From an uncultured Bacteroidales bacterium (GTDB taxonomy: Bacteria > Bacteroidota > Bacteroidia > Bacteroidales > UBA932), in NCBI GenBank assembly GCA_905233275.1, contig CAJODR010000022.1, positions 1 through 37,893 of the forward strand: DNA of 37,893 nt, read 5' to 3'. A program made the translations under genes and the position numbers. Below the pieces are notes generated by a model. It saw only the letters and a program-made list of their open reading frames with translations. It did not search any database and was not told the DNA's origin. Positions within the stretch are counted from its first letter, which is position 1. Every line of letters starts with the position of its first letter. Shown in pieces: positions 25,084 through 34,530 of the stretch.

Positions 25084-25428
25084 ATGGAACAACTCAACAA
25101 AGTCGAACTCAGGGGCATGGTCGGAAACGTAACGCTGTTCGATTTCGACAACTCCCACATGGCAAGGTTCACCCTCGCCACCTCCTACGCGTACAAAACA
25201 CGTAACGGGACTCCCGTCATTGAAACTACCTGGCATAATATCCGCGTCTGGGAGGGACGGGCGATGCAGGACATTTCCGAGATCGAAGTAGGTAAATGCA
25301 TGCACGTGTGGGGGCGCATTCATCAGAATGACTATGCCGCCCCGGACGGTAGCATGAAGCGCTACATCGAAATCATCGCCCAGAAAGTGGTGGCCGAAGA
25401 AGAAAAGGCTGAAATCCAATGCGCCTGA
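25084..25428 (+). CDS. Single-stranded DNA-binding protein, short form
   Basis: 114-residue OB-fold protein of the SSB family: LNKVELRGMVGNVTLFDFDN, ARFTLATSYAYK, VIETTWHNIRVWEG, GKCMHVWGRIHQNDY and RYIEIIAQKV follow the family pattern. The tail EEEKAEIQCA is very short and lacks the acidic DDDIPF-type tip that recruits repair proteins in long SSBs. It is therefore a secondary or Bacteroidota-type short SSB, binding ssDNA in replication or repair. Its last 10 bp overlap the start of the OmpA/TPR lipoprotein gene, so it is transcribed ahead of the pilus genes, an odd pairing. The family call is firm; a link to the pilus is not implied by function. Confidence 0.9.
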   Translation: MEQLNKVELRGMVGNVTLFDFDNSHMARFTLATSYAYKTRNGTPVIETTWHNIRVWEGRAMQDISEIEVGKCMHVWGRIHQNDYAAPDGSMKRYIEIIAQKVVAEEEKAEIQCA

Positions 25429-27371
25429 GTCCACCCACCCTGCCCCTCCTGACACTGCTCGCAGTCTGCGCATGCACGGGATACCACCGCCTCGAGATTA
25501 TCCGGGAGCGGGAGATCTCCCCTGAAATCACCACGGCCGGCACTTCCCCGCTGCCTACGTTCCGCGAGGACAGTTTCATTCCTCAGGATACTCTCATATT
25601 CGAAGATCCCGAGGGTAATGAAGTAGTGGTAATGAAAGCCGACGTGGCGGAAAACGGAGAGGTTATCGCAAGCGACGTCATCACGGCGTCGTACGTGACC
25701 GCGCGGTTCAAGAACGTGGCGGAGCGGGGCGGCAGGGTGGACATTCGCTTCCAGCTCGTGGTGCCTAAGGAGATGATCGACCGGGACTGGCAGCTCAGGT
25801 TTTCCCCTACCATGTATATTCAGGAGGACAGCCTCCTTCTGGAACAAGTGCTGCTGACCGGGAAAGGCTACAGGTCCCGCCAGTTGAGGGGATACGAGCA
25901 GTACCAGCGCTTCCTCCGGAGCATTATTACAGATTCGACTGTCTTCATCAGGCAGCACCAGCTGGAAGTTTTTCTGAAGCGCAATCTCCCGGAGATCTAC
26001 CGGTTCCGAAACGATACTTCATTCGTCTCTGACGAAGAATTCGCCTCGCACTACGGCGTAACCGAGCAGCAAGCCGTGCATCACTACACCAGTTGGATCC
26101 TAGTGAGACGAAACGAGCACCGTATCTCACGGAAGGACAAGATGTTCCGCCGTTATGTCAAGGTGCCGATCGTCACCGAGGGCCTCAGGCTCGATACTGT
26201 GATGACCGACGTCGACGGCAATTTCGTCTACGAATATGTCCAGCCGGTCAAAACCAGGCCCAGGCTCCGCAAGGTAGACGTGGTTCTGGACGGCTCCATT
26301 TGGTGGCAGGACGAAATGTTGTACGACGTGCCAAGGAGTGCTCCGCTCACATTCTACATCAGCTCGCTCAGCACACTCGCCGACAACACGCCGCACTATC
26401 TCCGCAAGGTCATCACCAGGAAGGTGGAAGCCAATACCGCATGCTACCTGGATTTCGCCAGCGGCAAGTCGGACGTGGACGAAAACCTCGGGGACAACCG
26501 CTACGAAATCAACCGCATAAAGGAGACACTCCGAGGAATTCTCGACCAGAGCCGATTCGACCTCGACTCGATCATAGTCACGGCTTCGTGTTCGCCGGAA
26601 GGCAGCTGGGCATTCAACCGTACGCTCTCCGGGAAACGGTCGGCATCGGTTTCGCGCTACTTCGGCGACTACATGAAGTCCTGGCGGGATTCAGTGGAGA
26701 GAAACACCATCTTCAGTATCGACCTGACGGGTGAGATGCCCTCGGAAACGACCGAGCACCGGGAGATACGCTTCATTTCCAGGGAGCATCCGGAAAACTG
26801 GGAAGTACTTGACCTGCTGGTCGATGCTGACAAGAATCTCTCCGAGCGCTTCAAGCAGGAATACGCCTCCATCTCGGGCCTCGATCCCGACGTCCGCGAG
26901 CGCAGGCTACAGTCCATGGAAGAATACCGCTACCTCATGGACGAACTTTATCCGCGACTCCGTACCGTGCGTTTCGACTTCCACCTTCACCGGAAGGGAA
27001 TGGTCCGTGACACCCTCGTGACCACCGAGCCCGACACCGTCTACATAGCCGGCCTGCGTGCCCTCGAAGAGCGCGATTACGAAAAGGCGGCTGCCATATT
27101 CAAACCATACAACGACTACAATGCGGCCGTAGTTTACTGCGCCCTCGAATACAATGCGACAGCCCTGGAGATACTCTCTTCGCTGGAAGCGAATGACAAG
27201 GTTCATTACCTGATGGCCCTTCTGTACAGCCGCAGGGGCGAAATCCGTAAGGCCGTCGAATACTACCTCCTCGCCTGCGAGGAGAATCCATCATACATCG
27301 CCCGAGGCAATCTCGACCCGGAAATATCGGAGCTGATACGCACATACGGGCTCAACCAGGATCTCGATTAA
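25419..27371 (+). CDS. OmpA-like/TPR lipoprotein of the fimbrial operon
   Basis: 650-residue lipoprotein with candidate lipidation Cys19 (LAVCACTG). Residues about 50-330 form a beta-rich region with IRFQLVVPKEMIDRDWQLRF and repeated strands, of the kind found in large outer-membrane lipoproteins beside Bacteroidota fimbrillin genes. Residues about 344-470 resemble an OmpA-type domain: LDFASGKSDVDENLGDNR, SIIVTASCSPEGSWAFN and RTLSGKRSASVSRYF. Residues about 545-640 contain TPR-like helices (ALEERDYEKAAAIFKPYNDY, YLMALLYSRRGEIRKAVEYY). It overlaps ssb by 10 bp and precedes the main fimbrillin by 22 bp. A role in anchoring or assembling the pilus at the cell wall/outer membrane is inference from domains and position. 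Confidence 0.72.
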   Translation: MRLSPPTLPLLTLLAVCACTGYHRLEIIREREISPEITTAGTSPLPTFREDSFIPQDTLIFEDPEGNEVVVMKADVAENGEVIASDVITASYVTARFKNVAERGGRVDIRFQLVVPKEMIDRDWQLRFSPTMYIQEDSLLLEQVLLTGKGYRSRQLRGYEQYQRFLRSIITDSTVFIRQHQLEVFLKRNLPEIYRFRNDTSFVSDEEFASHYGVTEQQAVHHYTSWILVRRNEHRISRKDKMFRRYVKVPIVTEGLRLDTVMTDVDGNFVYEYVQPVKTRPRLRKVDVVLDGSIWWQDEMLYDVPRSAPLTFYISSLSTLADNTPHYLRKVITRKVEANTACYLDFASGKSDVDENLGDNRYEINRIKETLRGILDQSRFDLDSIIVTASCSPEGSWAFNRTLSGKRSASVSRYFGDYMKSWRDSVERNTIFSIDLTGEMPSETTEHREIRFISREHPENWEVLDLLVDADKNLSERFKQEYASISGLDPDVRERRLQSMEEYRYLMDELYPRLRTVRFDFHLHRKGMVRDTLVTTEPDTVYIAGLRALEERDYEKAAAIFKPYNDYNAAVVYCALEYNATALEILSSLEANDKVHYLMALLYSRRGEIRKAVEYYLLACEENPSYIARGNLDPEISELIRTYGLNQDLD

Positions 27372-27393
27372 CCAACCATAAACCTTATTACAA

Positions 27394-28518
27394 ATGAAAA
27401 AAATCCAACTTCTCCTCGCAGCCTGCGCCGTAATCGCCGCAGCCGCCTGCAACAAAGAAAAGACAGCTGTGCCGGTACGCGACGGTGATGCTGCCGAAAT
27501 CACTGTCAGCCTCTCCGGCGATGCCCTGTCCAAGGCCGTTTACAACGACGCCCTTGCCGGCAATGAAATCAAGGTCAATTCCCTCCAGGTCCTCGTGTTC
27601 AACGGTGGGGTAATCGATGCCTATGGCAATGATTACAAGGTACTTCCGGACGGAAACTTCGCAAACAAGTACGGCGTCCGCCTCACCGCTACACGCGGCC
27701 AGAGAAAGATTTACGCAGTGGTAAACGCTGCGGCAGACCTCAGCGGCGTAGCCACCGAAACCGAGCTTCTCACCAAGATTTCCTACCTTAAGAACAACTC
27801 CATCGGAGGATTCGAAATGATCGGCAGCACCGAGACTGAACTCGTCGCCCAGAACTTCATCGACGTTCCCGTATTCCGCTTTGTCACGCGTATCAAGATC
27901 GACAAGATCACCAACCGCTTCACCAACACCACGCTTGGCGACGAAGTCTACCTCAGGCGCATGTACGTAACCAATCTCGGCGGCGACGCCGACTACACCA
28001 AGGCTCCCGGAAGCATCCAGTTTGCGACCACCGGTTTCGGCTCCGCCATCAATGCCGTCGGGACTACCGTGAACGAATCGGAGAAGTCCACTCTAAACTC
28101 CATGATCTACGAGAAGATATTCACCGGCACGGCCAATACATCCAATCCCGGCAACGGCGAAGGCTGCATCAAGATTGCTCTCAACTCCTCCTACACGACG
28201 CCACACAGTTTCTACGTCTACCCTAACGGTAATCTCGAGACGCTTCCTACCCACCTCGTGATCGAAATGGTGGTAAACGGCAACATCTACACCTATCCGC
28301 TCAAACTCTCCACCGACAGCACGACTTCGCTCGAATCCAACAAATCGTACGATATCAAGGAACTCATCCTGACCCGTGTCGGCAACCATTCCGACGGTGA
28401 CGACAACATCGATGAAGGCGAAGACAAACCTGTCGAACCGGCCGACGCCGACTTCATTGTCACGGTGGAAAACTGGGCCGTCCAACTCCTTGGTGACGAC
28501 GGGGAAGTACGTATCTAA
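27394..28518 (+). CDS. Major fimbrillin, type V pilus shaft subunit (FimA/Mfa1-like)
   Basis: 374-residue lipoprotein precursor with lipobox ending at Cys19 (AAAACNKEK). It shows the two-domain fimbrillin pattern: an N-terminal beta domain with ITVSLSGDALSK and VNSLQVLVFNGGVIDAYG, KIYAVVNAAADL, FRFVTRIKIDKITN at the domain junction, and a C-terminal domain ending in FIVTVENWAVQLLGDDGEVR, the strand expected to complete the next subunit. In Porphyromonas, such precursors are lipidated, exported and cleaved by an arginine-specific protease to allow strand exchange; the cleavage site here is not certain. It is the first fimbrial gene, followed after 1 nt by the anchor gene, which fits a shaft role. 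Confidence 0.85.
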   Translation: MKKIQLLLAACAVIAAAACNKEKTAVPVRDGDAAEITVSLSGDALSKAVYNDALAGNEIKVNSLQVLVFNGGVIDAYGNDYKVLPDGNFANKYGVRLTATRGQRKIYAVVNAAADLSGVATETELLTKISYLKNNSIGGFEMIGSTETELVAQNFIDVPVFRFVTRIKIDKITNRFTNTTLGDEVYLRRMYVTNLGGDADYTKAPGSIQFATTGFGSAINAVGTTVNESEKSTLNSMIYEKIFTGTANTSNPGNGEGCIKIALNSSYTTPHSFYVYPNGNLETLPTHLVIEMVVNGNIYTYPLKLSTDSTTSLESNKSYDIKELILTRVGNHSDGDDNIDEGEDKPVEPADADFIVTVENWAVQLLGDDGEVRI

Positions 28519-28519
28519 G

Positions 28520-29335
28520 ATGAAGCGGCTCGCATCAATGACCCTCCTTCTCAGCCTCGCGGCCTCCTGCACGGGGATATTCGAGGACAGGGACTCCTGT
28601 CCGTCAAGGATATACCTCGACCTGGAGGAGGACCGTGGGCTGGACCACCGCAGCCACCTCAGCTACGTCATCCAGGATGTCGGAGGGGTGGAGGAGGCTT
28701 CGGGAGAGGCTACTCTCGGCGAGCTCGGAGTGGACTATACCGTCAAAGTCCCCAAAGGCCACCTTTACGTCTTCGGCTCCGTCGGAGCGGAAAGCGCCCG
28801 CATTTCCTCTAATCTCTACATAATCCCAGGCGGTAGCGACTGCGGGACAATCTACCACTTCCTGTCCGAGGCCGACGCATACGGCGAAACATGCCGCATC
28901 CCGGTAAGCCTCAACAAGGAATTCTCTACGCTCGAAATCAGTTTTGCTCCCGATGACGATTCCGGGGCCAATCCTTACGAAATCGGTATCCGGAGCAACT
29001 GGTGCGGCATGGACCTCTCGACCGGGATGCCCCTGAGGGGACTGTTCCACACTTTCCCCGAAGAGTTGTTCGAAGGTCATTTTTCCTGCAGGGTACCCCG
29101 CCAGGGAAGTCGCGGCCTGATGCTGGATATCTACGTCAAGGAAAGCACCGGAGGCTTTGACCATGGCCTCATTGACAGCATAGACCTCTGGAAGATCATC
29201 GACAGCATCGAAGGCTTCTCCTGGCAGGACGAATCCCTGCAGGATATATCAATCGTACTGGACATCTCCAGGAGCCAGGTCACCGCCACGGTCGGGCAGT
29301 GGGAAACAGTCCAATCACTCACAATAACCATCTGA
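28520..29335 (+). CDS. Pilus anchor protein, FimB/Mfa2 family
   Basis: 271-residue lipoprotein with lipobox ending at Cys17 (LAASC). The segment just after it, GIFEDRDSCPSRIYLDLEED, is the family hallmark, with the second cysteine opening the first beta strand. The fold is two transthyretin-like domains. FimB and Mfa2 in Porphyromonas hold the pilus base to the outer membrane and limit pilus length. The start ATG at 28520 lies 1 nt after the shaft-gene stop (TAAGATG); an in-frame upstream start would lie inside the fimbrillin gene and is rejected. The minor subunit gene follows after 1 nt. Confidence 0.85.
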   Translation: MKRLASMTLLLSLAASCTGIFEDRDSCPSRIYLDLEEDRGLDHRSHLSYVIQDVGGVEEASGEATLGELGVDYTVKVPKGHLYVFGSVGAESARISSNLYIIPGGSDCGTIYHFLSEADAYGETCRIPVSLNKEFSTLEISFAPDDDSGANPYEIGIRSNWCGMDLSTGMPLRGLFHTFPEELFEGHFSCRVPRQGSRGLMLDIYVKESTGGFDHGLIDSIDLWKIIDSIEGFSWQDESLQDISIVLDISRSQVTATVGQWETVQSLTITI

Positions 29336-29336
29336 C

Positions 29337-30368
29337 ATGTACAAGTCCATTGCACTTCTTGCCACGGCTATTTGCCTAGCTTCCTGCGTCCGCGTCGGGG
29401 AGTCAGACACTCCCCTTCCGCCGCTTGAGGACGGGGCCTCGGCACGGCTTCACATCTCCATCCCCGGACCGGACACCAAGTCGGTGACCGGCGACGAACT
29501 GTCTTCCCTACAGATACTGATCTACGACGACTCGGGTATCCTGGAGAGCGGGACATATTCCCGCGAATGGAACGGAGGCCTCGATTTCACCCTATCCGTC
29601 GGGCAGAAAACTCTTTGCCTTGTCGCCAACGCCCCTGAACTCCGGAGCGTCGGATCCCTCAATTCGCTGAGACAGATTACATTTGACTATTCCGAGAATA
29701 TCCCCGCGAGCAGCGGCGGCATCCTGATGACGACAAGCGTCACAAAAACTGTCACAGCCGGAGACAACACCTGCTCCGCCAATCTCTCAAGACGCGCTTC
29801 ACGCATAGTTCTCGCCCCTGTGGACATCTCCGGGATGAATTCCGCTCTGGCCGCGAAGGTTTCCTTCCGTGCTGCATTCCTCATCAATGTGAGATGCCGG
29901 ATCAAATTCGACGGTCAGGAGTCAGCTACCGCCGGCAGTTATCTGTACAAGGCAGGATGCGACTCCGGGGGCAGGCCCATCGAGGCACTGTCCGGCAACG
30001 GAGCGTTCTGGTGGAATGGTCTTGACTGCGTCATTTCCGGCGATCTCACTTCCGAAGGCGCCACGCTGCTTTGCTTCGCCAACAATTTCGACGGCCAGTC
30101 AGCCGACTATGCCGGCACCGACCCGTCGGCATTCTCGGTCAGCCGCACAAGACTCGTAGTCGAGGCCGTGACTGATTCCGGCGAAGTATGGTACTATCCG
30201 GTCAGCCTTCCTGCGCCTCTCCGGGACAATTATTCCTACGAAGTCCATCTGTCTGTCAGCGGCCCTGGATCAGATCATCCCAATGTCGCCCCAGAATATG
30301 ACAATTATTCGGCATCGCTCGTTATCAAGGATTGGACGGGCGGCGCCACTTATACCGAGAACTTATGA
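29337..30368 (+). CDS. Minor fimbrillin subunit (Mfa3-position)
   Basis: 343-residue lipoprotein precursor, lipobox ending at Cys17 (CLASC). Fimbrillin-type features: RLHISIPGPDTKSVTG, SSLQILIYDDSGILESG, KTLCLVANAPELRSV, a domain junction near residue 155 (RRASRIVLAPVDI), and a C-terminal strand YSASLVIKDWTGGATYTENL. It contains more cysteines than the shaft subunit. By position it corresponds to mfa3/fimC, an accessory subunit of the pilus tip complex. It starts 1 nt after the anchor gene and overlaps the next fimbrillin by 4 nt (ATGA), so all are translationally coupled. Confidence 0.78.
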   Translation: MYKSIALLATAICLASCVRVGESDTPLPPLEDGASARLHISIPGPDTKSVTGDELSSLQILIYDDSGILESGTYSREWNGGLDFTLSVGQKTLCLVANAPELRSVGSLNSLRQITFDYSENIPASSGGILMTTSVTKTVTAGDNTCSANLSRRASRIVLAPVDISGMNSALAAKVSFRAAFLINVRCRIKFDGQESATAGSYLYKAGCDSGGRPIEALSGNGAFWWNGLDCVISGDLTSEGATLLCFANNFDGQSADYAGTDPSAFSVSRTRLVVEAVTDSGEVWYYPVSLPAPLRDNYSYEVHLSVSGPGSDHPNVAPEYDNYSASLVIKDWTGGATYTENL

Positions 30369-31378
30369 AACACAGTACATTACTTATACCTTTATTATTT
30401 GTTGCGCTCACAGCCTGCAACAAAAGCGAAATGCCTCCTCAGGTGCCTGAAGAGGGCTCAGGTACCATCGTCCTCTCAGTTCAGGGAGACTTCGCGCCCG
30501 AAACCAAAGTGACTTCAGACAGCGCACTCACTGACGAAGAGAAGACCATCAACACCGTACAGATAATTGTTTTCAACAGCGCCGGAGATATAGAACTTAG
30601 AATGAAGAACTCCGACTTCACGGTCAGCGGCACTACCGCTACTGCCTCAGCGACCCTGACCACCGGCGCAAAGACCGTCTGGTGTCTTGTCAACGGCCCA
30701 GATGTCCAGAGTATGACCAACAGCCAGCTTCAGGCTCGCAAGATTGAGCTGGACGGATACAACGGAGAAGGAGCCTTCGTACAGTCAGCTTCGGCTGCCT
30801 GCACAATCACAAAAAACACCTCTACTCCCCTCACCCTCAAGGTCCGCCGGTACGTCGCCAGAGTCACGCTCTCCGATGTGAAGAACGAACTTGAAAGCCA
30901 ATTGACAATCACCAGGGTATACACCTACATCGCCAACTACGTCAAGGAATCATACCTCTACAGCGGAAACGGTATCGGCACATACGGTAACATAGGTGGC
31001 AAAAAGAACAGCCAGTCCATAAATTCGGCCAATATCGCCACCGACCCCGACCTGACCGCAGTCGGATTCGATGATGTCATTCAGTACGACGAAGCACTCA
31101 GCGACTACGGCCTGGATCCGTTCCGCATGTATACCTATCCGACACCGTCAGGCGGCACCCGTCAATGGCTCGTCACCGCCGCAGAGATCGGTGGTCACTG
31201 GTACTATTACAACTACCAGATGCCGACGCTTGCCGCCAACACCGCTTACACGGTGGAAATGGTCCTGAAACGCCTCGGAGCCGATGAACCATGCGTGGAG
31301 AACGGCACCGGCACCCTAAGTGTCACCGTCACTCCGGAAGCCTGGACGGCTGGAGCTTCGACCAGCAAGACATTCTAG
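30365..31378 (+). CDS. Minor fimbrillin subunit (Mfa4-position)
   Basis: 337-residue lipoprotein precursor with lipobox ending at Cys18 (LTACNKSE). It shows the typical fimbrillin N-terminal domain (GTIVLSVQGDFAPETKVTSD, INTVQIIVFNSAGDIELRMK, KTVWCLVNGPDVQSM), the junction LKVRRYVARVTLSDVKNEL near residue 165, and a C-terminal strand GTLSVTVTPEAWTAGASTSK. It resembles the shaft subunit more than the preceding gene does, so it could be an alternative shaft protein; the mfa4/fimD position argues for a tip-complex accessory. The ATG overlaps the stop of the preceding gene by 4 nt and the tip gene follows after 2 nt. Confidence 0.78.
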   Translation: MKHSTLLIPLLFVALTACNKSEMPPQVPEEGSGTIVLSVQGDFAPETKVTSDSALTDEEKTINTVQIIVFNSAGDIELRMKNSDFTVSGTTATASATLTTGAKTVWCLVNGPDVQSMTNSQLQARKIELDGYNGEGAFVQSASAACTITKNTSTPLTLKVRRYVARVTLSDVKNELESQLTITRVYTYIANYVKESYLYSGNGIGTYGNIGGKKNSQSINSANIATDPDLTAVGFDDVIQYDEALSDYGLDPFRMYTYPTPSGGTRQWLVTAAEIGGHWYYYNYQMPTLAANTAYTVEMVLKRLGADEPCVENGTGTLSVTVTPEAWTAGASTSKTF

Positions 31379-31380
31379 CC

Positions 31381-34300
31381 ATGAAAGCGTGGATGCTTAT
31401 CCTTCCCGCCGCGCTCCTTGCGGCGGGCTGCGCGCGGGAGGATGACTCCCCGCTTGACAATCCATTCCCGGAAGATACATTCAGTTATACGGTATCTCTG
31501 AGGGATGAGGACGCACCGGACACCAGAAGTGTCATAGCGGATGACAGCGCCATATCCTCCGCACGCGTCGGCGTGTACCTGGAAGGCGTACTCATCAATG
31601 ATTCAGGCCTGAAAACAAGCGGCACCATAAGTCTCGGAAGACTGTCAAAGACTGCCGGATATTCACTCTATGCGGTAACCGGCGTCCTCGCTTCCGAGGC
31701 TTTCCCGGCCCGTGAAGAAGACCTTCTCACCCGTATCACAAACTGCCGCCCGAACGGGAGTTACAGTGATTTCGCGGCTTTTGCCGCCGTCCATCCGGAC
31801 ATACCTATGGCCGGATCCCGAAGTGGCCAATCACTGAAGGCGCTGGACGCCGCCGACGGCAGCGAAGACGGAAGGATTACCATAGATGTCGAAAGGCTTT
31901 TTGCCCGTATCCGCCTGAAGGTGACAGCTGATTCCCGAATACAGAGCCTATTCTCCACAAAAGCCCTCTCAGGCATCAGAATACACGGTGCAGCAGCCTC
32001 CATCGATCCCTTCGGCGACGGCGCAAACATTACATGGGACAGCGTCCCGGTATGGGATGACGGCGACTTTGTGACCGAAGGATTGCAATTTGGCACCGTT
32101 TACACCCTCTACATCCCGGAAAACCTTCAGGGCAACATCGCATTCACAAATCCATCAGAGAAAAACCGGGAGAGGCTTGGGGAAATCTTCTCCACGGAAA
32201 GGCTCAAGAGGCTCACCTATATTGAGACCGGAGCCAACTTTGTGATGTCGGGAGGCGACGGAGGAGAGGTCCGTTACCGGTTCTACCTCGGCTCCAATGA
32301 CACCTCCGACTTCAACATACGGAGAAACCGCACTTACGACATCACCCTCTCGCTGACCTACGACAACATATTCGAAGGCGGATGGTGGAAAGTCGACACC
32401 GACGGATTCAGCGACAGCAGGGAACTGCGCTTCACGACTCCCCCGAGGTACTATTTCGCCGGCAGGGACGCGTACCTTTCCTGCTACTATTCCGATCACA
32501 ACAAATCCTCCTCCGGCGCCTTCATCCCCAATTTTGCCTACGCCTACAGGAGCGAATACGCATTCGGCACCGAGAGCGAAATAAATACCTGGTTATCAGA
32601 TAATTCCACCCTTCCATACAACTACGAGACCGTCTCCGCAGTCTACTTCACCTGCCTCAACTGTGGGACATCCTTTCCCGGTTTCCCGACATCGACAGGC
32701 AGCGAGCGGCTTACCTTCATGAAGGAACTTGCCATATCTGCGATGAATGGCTCCACGCGCAACTACTTCTGTCCTATCTGCGGAGCCCTGTGGTTCCCCG
32801 ACAACAGTTATACTCCCCACTACACATTCGTCCGTGACGGCACCCCGGGAAACAGCTACGGCAACATGAAGATCGAAGCCAACAGCGACCGATTCATCAA
32901 ACTGAGAATTCCGGACAGCGCATCCAGCGGGGACATCCTGACATACTGGCTGTCCACGAGGGACGGGCGCATCAGGGACCGCCAGGATCTCGTAATCAGG
33001 GAAGCCAATGTCATTCCTCCTGAGCTCGTGCTTTCGTCATCTACGCTGTATCCCGGCCAGAGCGCCACGCTCACCGCACGCTATCTGCCGAGTGGCAGCA
33101 GTGTCAGTTTCAGCGTTATCTCAGGCGGTTCCAACATTGTCCTCGACGGCAGCAATGCTGCAACCCGTACCGTCAAGGCCGTCGGCGTCGGCCAGGCAGT
33201 CATTTCCTGCACCGACACTTCAAGCGGGGGCGAACTTGCGAGACTCACCGTCACGGTGAAAGCGCCGGGGATCCTGTTCTCAACCGACCGCAATTTCAGC
33301 TCGTCAGCGACCTCCTATACAGTGCATCCGGACGGCACACCCACCTCGGTATATGTCACAGTGACAGACACTTCCGGCAATCCTATCGAATTCCGTGACG
33401 CATCGCTCTCTGCGCAGGTTTATTCCTCTTCGCGATTCAGTCTCAGCCTCCCGTCATCCGGTACCGACCTTATTCTCGCGGGAGATTCGCCGCTTGGTGG
33501 CGACAATTCCCCGATATACATCGCGACCGGCATTTCTCTTCAGGGCTTCACCGGAATCAATCCCATTTATGATGGCGAATTCCTGCCCCAGAACTTTACC
33601 CTTACATGCTCCTTCGTCCATGGCAGCGGCACACTGACGTCATCCGTCCCGGTCCGGATAGCTTCCGCCCGCAATCTGGTCGGCAACGTCGGCACCCGCC
33701 ATATCTACCACGAGCGCCTGACCGAAGACTACTATGACGAAAGCGGCAGTGCCCTGAACTGGAGCACCCTCAACTATCCTGCGATCAATAGCTGGGTGCA
33801 TTCCGCGAGCGGAATCACCATCCGCGGCGAGGTCGACCAGGGGCAATACAGCAGCAGTTACTTCGACAACGGACTCGTCTGGAGATCAGGCACCGACGGC
33901 ACTTATCTCCACAAAGAGACCTCTGCGACCTGGGCAGCCAAATACCAGTATCCGGCCTCCTACACGCTCAAGGCGGTCCTCACCAACCGATACAGCGGCG
34001 AATCCCTCACCTGGGACTATGCCAAAATAGTCCTCAGCGAGAAACTCCCCGTCAAGGTCAATACGATAAAACTCCAGCACAACTCATTCTGGCAAATGGC
34101 AAAATACCGCCTCTACATAGACGAGTCATCATGGACAAGGGACTCCCAGTATCCCCTGCCCTATGCCTTCTCGTCCAAATTCGACTGTACGATTCACGAC
34201 CATGATGACTACGTAGCCTTCCTGAAGCACTACAACGTCAATCTGGGCAGCGGCAAAAAGCGTGAAGTGCGGGAAAGCGAAATCAGCTATACTGTCAACT

Positions 34301-34530
34301 GGGATGGCTGGGAAAAGGATTTCATCCCCGTAATGCTAGGCAGTGCGGATATCTCCGACTACGTCCAGTGGTTCAGCGGCGACCTTTGTTTCCACAAGAA
34401 AGGGAGCCCGTCGGTCAAGGTCTTCGACGACTATACAGACAGCAATGGGAATGTCAAAAATTACACCGGCATCCCCATGGGGGACCCGGTGTTCTGGCTC
34501 AGCTATTCGGGAGAGGTTATCTTTGAGTAA
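31381..34530 (+). CDS. Large pilus-tip adhesin lipoprotein (DUF4906-like, BIG2 and zinc-ribbon-like segments)
   Basis: 1,049-residue lipoprotein with lipobox ending at Cys17 (LAAGC). The N-terminal part (about 20-340) has fimbrillin/DUF4906-like strands (FSYTVSLRDEDAPDTRS, FNIRRNRTYDITLSL). Residues about 420-470 contain CLNC (Cys425, Cys428) and CPIC (Cys464, Cys467), a CxxC-x35-CxxC arrangement like a zinc ribbon, unusual in a surface protein. Residues about 545-630 are a bacterial Ig-like (BIG2) domain: LVLSSSTLYPGQSATLTARY and AVGVGQAVISCTD. Another beta domain and a Tyr/Trp-rich C-terminus follow. As the last and largest gene it matches mfa5/fimE, the adhesive tip; it has no vWA domain like P. 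gingivalis Mfa5. It overlaps the convergent M23 gene by 14 bp. Confidence 0.78.
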   Translation: MKAWMLILPAALLAAGCAREDDSPLDNPFPEDTFSYTVSLRDEDAPDTRSVIADDSAISSARVGVYLEGVLINDSGLKTSGTISLGRLSKTAGYSLYAVTGVLASEAFPAREEDLLTRITNCRPNGSYSDFAAFAAVHPDIPMAGSRSGQSLKALDAADGSEDGRITIDVERLFARIRLKVTADSRIQSLFSTKALSGIRIHGAAASIDPFGDGANITWDSVPVWDDGDFVTEGLQFGTVYTLYIPENLQGNIAFTNPSEKNRERLGEIFSTERLKRLTYIETGANFVMSGGDGGEVRYRFYLGSNDTSDFNIRRNRTYDITLSLTYDNIFEGGWWKVDTDGFSDSRELRFTTPPRYYFAGRDAYLSCYYSDHNKSSSGAFIPNFAYAYRSEYAFGTESEINTWLSDNSTLPYNYETVSAVYFTCLNCGTSFPGFPTSTGSERLTFMKELAISAMNGSTRNYFCPICGALWFPDNSYTPHYTFVRDGTPGNSYGNMKIEANSDRFIKLRIPDSASSGDILTYWLSTRDGRIRDRQDLVIREANVIPPELVLSSSTLYPGQSATLTARYLPSGSSVSFSVISGGSNIVLDGSNAATRTVKAVGVGQAVISCTDTSSGGELARLTVTVKAPGILFSTDRNFSSSATSYTVHPDGTPTSVYVTVTDTSGNPIEFRDASLSAQVYSSSRFSLSLPSSGTDLILAGDSPLGGDNSPIYIATGISLQGFTGINPIYDGEFLPQNFTLTCSFVHGSGTLTSSVPVRIASARNLVGNVGTRHIYHERLTEDYYDESGSALNWSTLNYPAINSWVHSASGITIRGEVDQGQYSSSYFDNGLVWRSGTDGTYLHKETSATWAAKYQYPASYTLKAVLTNRYSGESLTWDYAKIVLSEKLPVKVNTIKLQHNSFWQMAKYRLYIDESSWTRDSQYPLPYAFSSKFDCTIHDHDDYVAFLKHYNVNLGSGKKREVRESEISYTVNWDGWEKDFIPVMLGSADISDYVQWFSGDLCFHKKGSPSVKVFDDYTDSNGNVKNYTGIPMGDPVFWLSYSGEVIFE

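Noticed and set aside
31291..31380. A longer N-terminus for the tip protein beginning inside the previous fimbrillin gene
   Set aside because: It lacks a signal peptide at its start; the ATG at 31381 gives a clean lipoprotein signal and 2-nt spacing.
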